From: DASZTV01 sp035547515 | GTDB lineage: Bacteria; Actinomycetota; Actinomycetes; JAFAQI01 | Length of the DNA: 64,000 nucleotides | NCBI GenBank assembly: GCA_035547515.1 | Contig: DASZUS010000071.1 | Span: 59,002 to 123,001, forward strand | Reading direction: 5' to 3' | Shown here: piece after piece, positions 61,944 through 64,000 of the stretch | Position numbering within the stretch: position 1 is the first letter of the stretch | How the letters are laid out: each line of letters begins with the position of its first letter | Notes under the pieces: generated by a model | Databases searched by the model: none | What the model was told of the DNA's origin: nothing | The model's input: only the letters and a program-made list of their open reading frames with translations | Program-made: the position numbers and the translations under genes

Positions 61944-63230
61944 TCAGCGGCGTGCCGTGCCGCGGTGGGCGATCGCATCGACGATCACCGCGGCGATGAG
62001 CACGACGCCGATGACCATCTCCTGGCCTGCCGTGCCGATCGAGATCAGCGCCATGCCGTTGTAGATGGTCGCGATGATGATCCCGCCCAGGACGGCGAAG
62101 CTCATCTTGCCCCGGCCGCCGAACAGGCTGGTGCCGCCGATCACTGCGGCGGCGACGGCGTAGAGCACGTAGTTGCCTCCGTCGAAGTCGCTCGACATCG
62201 ACCCCAGCTGCGAGAAGTAGACCAGGACGGCGAGGCCGGCGGTGAAGCTGCACAGCACGAACGCGACGAGCCGGATGTTGTTGGTCCGGATGCCGGCGCG
62301 ACGCGCTGCCTCGGCGTTGCCGCCGATCGCGTAGATGTAGCGGCCGAAGCGCGTCCTGCCGAGCAGCACGGTGTAGAGGAACAGCGCGACGCCTAGCAGC
62401 GGCACCACCCAGGGCACGCCGGACAGGTGCACGATGGCCGAGCCGCGGTTGGAGTTGGACACCAGAACCAGCACGACGCCGAGGATCGCGACGCCGCCGA
62501 CCTTCAGCAGGGTCAACGAGATCGGTGGCGTCACGAGGCCGCTGCTGCTGCGCCGACGGTGCTGGAGCAGCATGCTCGCCGCGAAGGCGGCCACTGCAAG
62601 GACCATCACGATCCAGCCGGCGGTATTGGACAGCGAGCCGTTGACGATGTCGTTGAGAACGTTGCTGTTGATGACGATGCTGCCGCCGGTGGCCTGCTTG
62701 TCGTTCTGGATGAGATAGAGCAGCACCCCCTGCCAGAACAGCAGGCCGGCCAGCGTGACGACGAACGACGGCAGGCCGAGCCGGGTGATCAGAAACCCCT
62801 GGATCAACCCGATCGCAGCACAGGCGGCAAGCCCGACGACGACGGCCAGGAACCAGTTGACGTTGTGGGGCGGGGCATTCAGCTCGGCGGTGATCGTCAC
62901 CCCGACCGCGCCGACGTACCCCACCGACAGGTCGATCTCCCCGAGCAGCAGCACGAAGACCTCGGACATGCCGAGCAGGATGAAGATGCCGCACTGCTCG
63001 ATCAGGTTGACGAGGTTGCCGGTCGAGTCGAAGCGCGAGTTCTTCGTCTGGAAGACGATCACGATGATGATCAGGCCGACGATGACCGGCAGCGTGCCGC
63101 TCTCGCCCGACCTGATGCGCTTCCACTGGGCGCCGAGATATTCGCCGAGTGAGTCGGCGACCAACTCGTTGCTCGCGACGGCCGGAGTGGCCGCGTCGGC
63201 CGCGACCTCCGTAGCTGCCGGGTCGGTCAT
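61944..63230 (-). CDS. Sugar ABC transporter permease (RbsC/XylH family)
   Basis: 428 residues, about 10-11 membrane helices with a hydrophilic N-terminal 45 residues. The family motif EIDLSVG, RLGLPSFVVTLAG, the TRFGRYIYAIGGNAEAARRAGI loop and GGTSLFGGRGK near the C terminus are typical of carbohydrate-uptake (CUT2) permeases for pentoses or related sugars. ATG 63230 lies 4 bases after the ATPase stop, so the two are one operon; a binding protein is presumably upstream outside the window. Confidence 0.95.
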   Translation of the reverse strand: MTDPAATEVAADAATPAVASNELVADSLGEYLGAQWKRIRSGESGTLPVIVGLIIIVIVFQTKNSRFDSTGNLVNLIEQCGIFILLGMSEVFVLLLGEIDLSVGYVGAVGVTITAELNAPPHNVNWFLAVVVGLAACAAIGLIQGFLITRLGLPSFVVTLAGLLFWQGVLLYLIQNDKQATGGSIVINSNVLNDIVNGSLSNTAGWIVMVLAVAAFAASMLLQHRRRSSSGLVTPPISLTLLKVGGVAILGVVLVLVSNSNRGSAIVHLSGVPWVVPLLGVALFLYTVLLGRTRFGRYIYAIGGNAEAARRAGIRTNNIRLVAFVLCSFTAGLAVLVYFSQLGSMSSDFDGGNYVLYAVAAAVIGGTSLFGGRGKMSFAVLGGIIIATIYNGMALISIGTAGQEMVIGVVLIAAVIVDAIAHRGTARR

Positions 63231-63234
63231 TCCG

Positions 63235-64000
63235 CTAGTTCCTTCCGCCGGTCGCGGGCCCCGATCCGAGCGCCCCGGTGGTGATCAGCTCGACTGCCCG
63301 TTGGGTGTCGAGCTCGGAGGTGGGATATGTCCCGGCGACGTGTCCGAGGTAGAGCACCGCGATCTGGTCGGCCACGTTGAACACGTCGACCAGGTTGTGA
63401 CTGATGATCAGTACGGCGACGCCACGCTCGCTCAGGGTCTTGACGAGGTTGAGGACCATCGCGGTCTGAGACACGCCGAGGGCGGCGGTGGGCTCGTCCA
63501 TGATCACGAGGCGGGCGTCCTCGAGAACCGCGCGGGCGACCGCGACCGCCTGGCGCTGGCCGCCGGACAGCGACCCGACCTGCTGGCGGATCGAGCGGAC
63601 CGTCGTCACTGACAGCTCGCTCAGCGTCTTTCGAGCCGAGATCTCCATCGCCGCCTCGTCGAGCAGCCCGAGGTGGCGCGGCTCACGGCCGAGGAACATG
63701 TTCTGGACGATGTCGAGGTTGTCGCAGAGCGCGAGGTCCTGGTACATCGTGGCGATCCCGAGCGCTGCCGCGTCGCGCGGGTTGCGGATCTGGACATCCT
63801 TGCCGTCCCAGAAGATCTGGCCGCCGTCGGGTGCCCAGATCCCCGAGATGGTCTTGATCATCGTCGACTTGCCGGCGCCGTTGTCACCGACCAGCGCGAC
63901 GACCTCGCCCGGGTAGATCTCGAGCTCGACGGCGGTGAGCGCCTGGACCGGCCCGAAGGTCTTGCTGACGTTGGACAGCTTCAGCAGGGGTGTAGCGGAG
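63235..64000 (-). CDS. Sugar ABC transporter ATP-binding protein (5' end outside window)
   Basis: About 254 residues are visible; the frame is open to the window edge, so the start codon is missing. Walker A GDNGAGKST, Q-loop region, signature SLSGGQRQAVAVARAV and Walker B LVIMDEPTAALG are all present. Only one nucleotide-binding domain is seen, ending just after TSELDTQRAVELI, unlike the double-domain RbsA; this suits FrcA-like CUT2 systems. It energises the permease encoded next to it. Confidence 0.94.
   Translation of the reverse strand, partial: SATPLLKLSNVSKTFGPVQALTAVELEIYPGEVVALVGDNGAGKSTMIKTISGIWAPDGGQIFWDGKDVQIRNPRDAAALGIATMYQDLALCDNLDIVQNMFLGREPRHLGLLDEAAMEISARKTLSELSVTTVRSIRQQVGSLSGGQRQAVAVARAVLEDARLVIMDEPTAALGVSQTAMVLNLVKTLSERGVAVLIISHNLVDVFNVADQIAVLYLGHVAGTYPTSELDTQRAVELITTGALGSGPATGGRN

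Overview
The window comes from a high-GC Gram-positive actinobacterium (Actinomycetota), probably a free-living soil or plant-associated aerobe. The GC content is very high, GTG starts are frequent, and several starts look leaderless. Diagnostic actinobacterial groupings are present: Nif3 - zinc-ribbon protein - RNase H/phosphatase fusion, glnA2...glnE, mutT1 next to ppk, korA-korB, F420 enzymes (an F420-dependent LLM-family oxidoreductase and an F420:NADPH reductase) and an SDR/Baeyer-Villiger monooxygenase pair. Nothing points to a plasmid or phage: there is no integrase, transposase, tRNA-borne att site or CRISPR array. Genes are packed tightly, and no stretch over 300 bases lacks a gene or RNA.

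Layout. 0-6 kb: the end of a GH65 disaccharide phosphorylase, a histidine phosphatase, the overlapping Nif3/zinc-ribbon/RNase H operon, a peroxiredoxin and the RNase P RNA gene (rnpB, 5379-5757). 6-14 kb: signalling and repair, with a PAS-GGDEF-EAL protein, an SRAP abasic-site protein, Ku, a split LigD (polymerase and ligase as separate overlapping genes), hemerythrin and DinB-like proteins. 14-20.7 kb: a five-gene operon of touching genes (TPP-dependent oxidase, membrane protein, GMC small and large subunits, HAD phosphatase) facing a sugar-porter gene. 20.7-26 kb: a stress/osmolyte block (DUF72, GH15, small basic protein, F420-family LLM enzyme, CBS protein, DUF5709, DUF1360). 26-30 kb: REC-GGDEF-EAL protein with a damaged EAL domain, a sensor kinase and a REC-only regulator. 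30-37 kb: secreted sedolisin protease, then Nudix/phosphatase, CYTH-CHAD and polyphosphate kinase. 37-45 kb: cell envelope and accessory functions (glycosyltransferase, amidase with a hairpin leader, lysine/alanine-rich DNA-binding protein, NpdG, PanB, an AbiEi/DUF559-like protein). 45-54.5 kb: nadE, glnA2 - GATase - glnE, two membrane proteins. 54.6-57.6 kb: korAB. 57.6-59.6 kb: a small lower-GC cassette. 59.5-64 kb: SDR, Baeyer-Villiger monooxygenase and a sugar ABC importer cut by the window end.

The most unusual locus is 57.67-59.55 kb. A divergent XRE repressor and a palindrome over a -10 box control two coupled genes. One encodes a LuxI/FeeM-like N-acyltransferase; the other encodes an E1/ThiF-like adenylating enzyme without an evident catalytic cysteine. 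Together they suggest an uncharacterised system that makes or tags an acylated amino acid or peptide signal. Other points of interest are the terminator-like hairpin forming nearly the whole leader of the amidase mRNA, the amidotransferase inserted between glnA2 and glnE, a degenerate EAL domain beside a two-component pair, and a tail module shared by Ku and its divergent neighbour.
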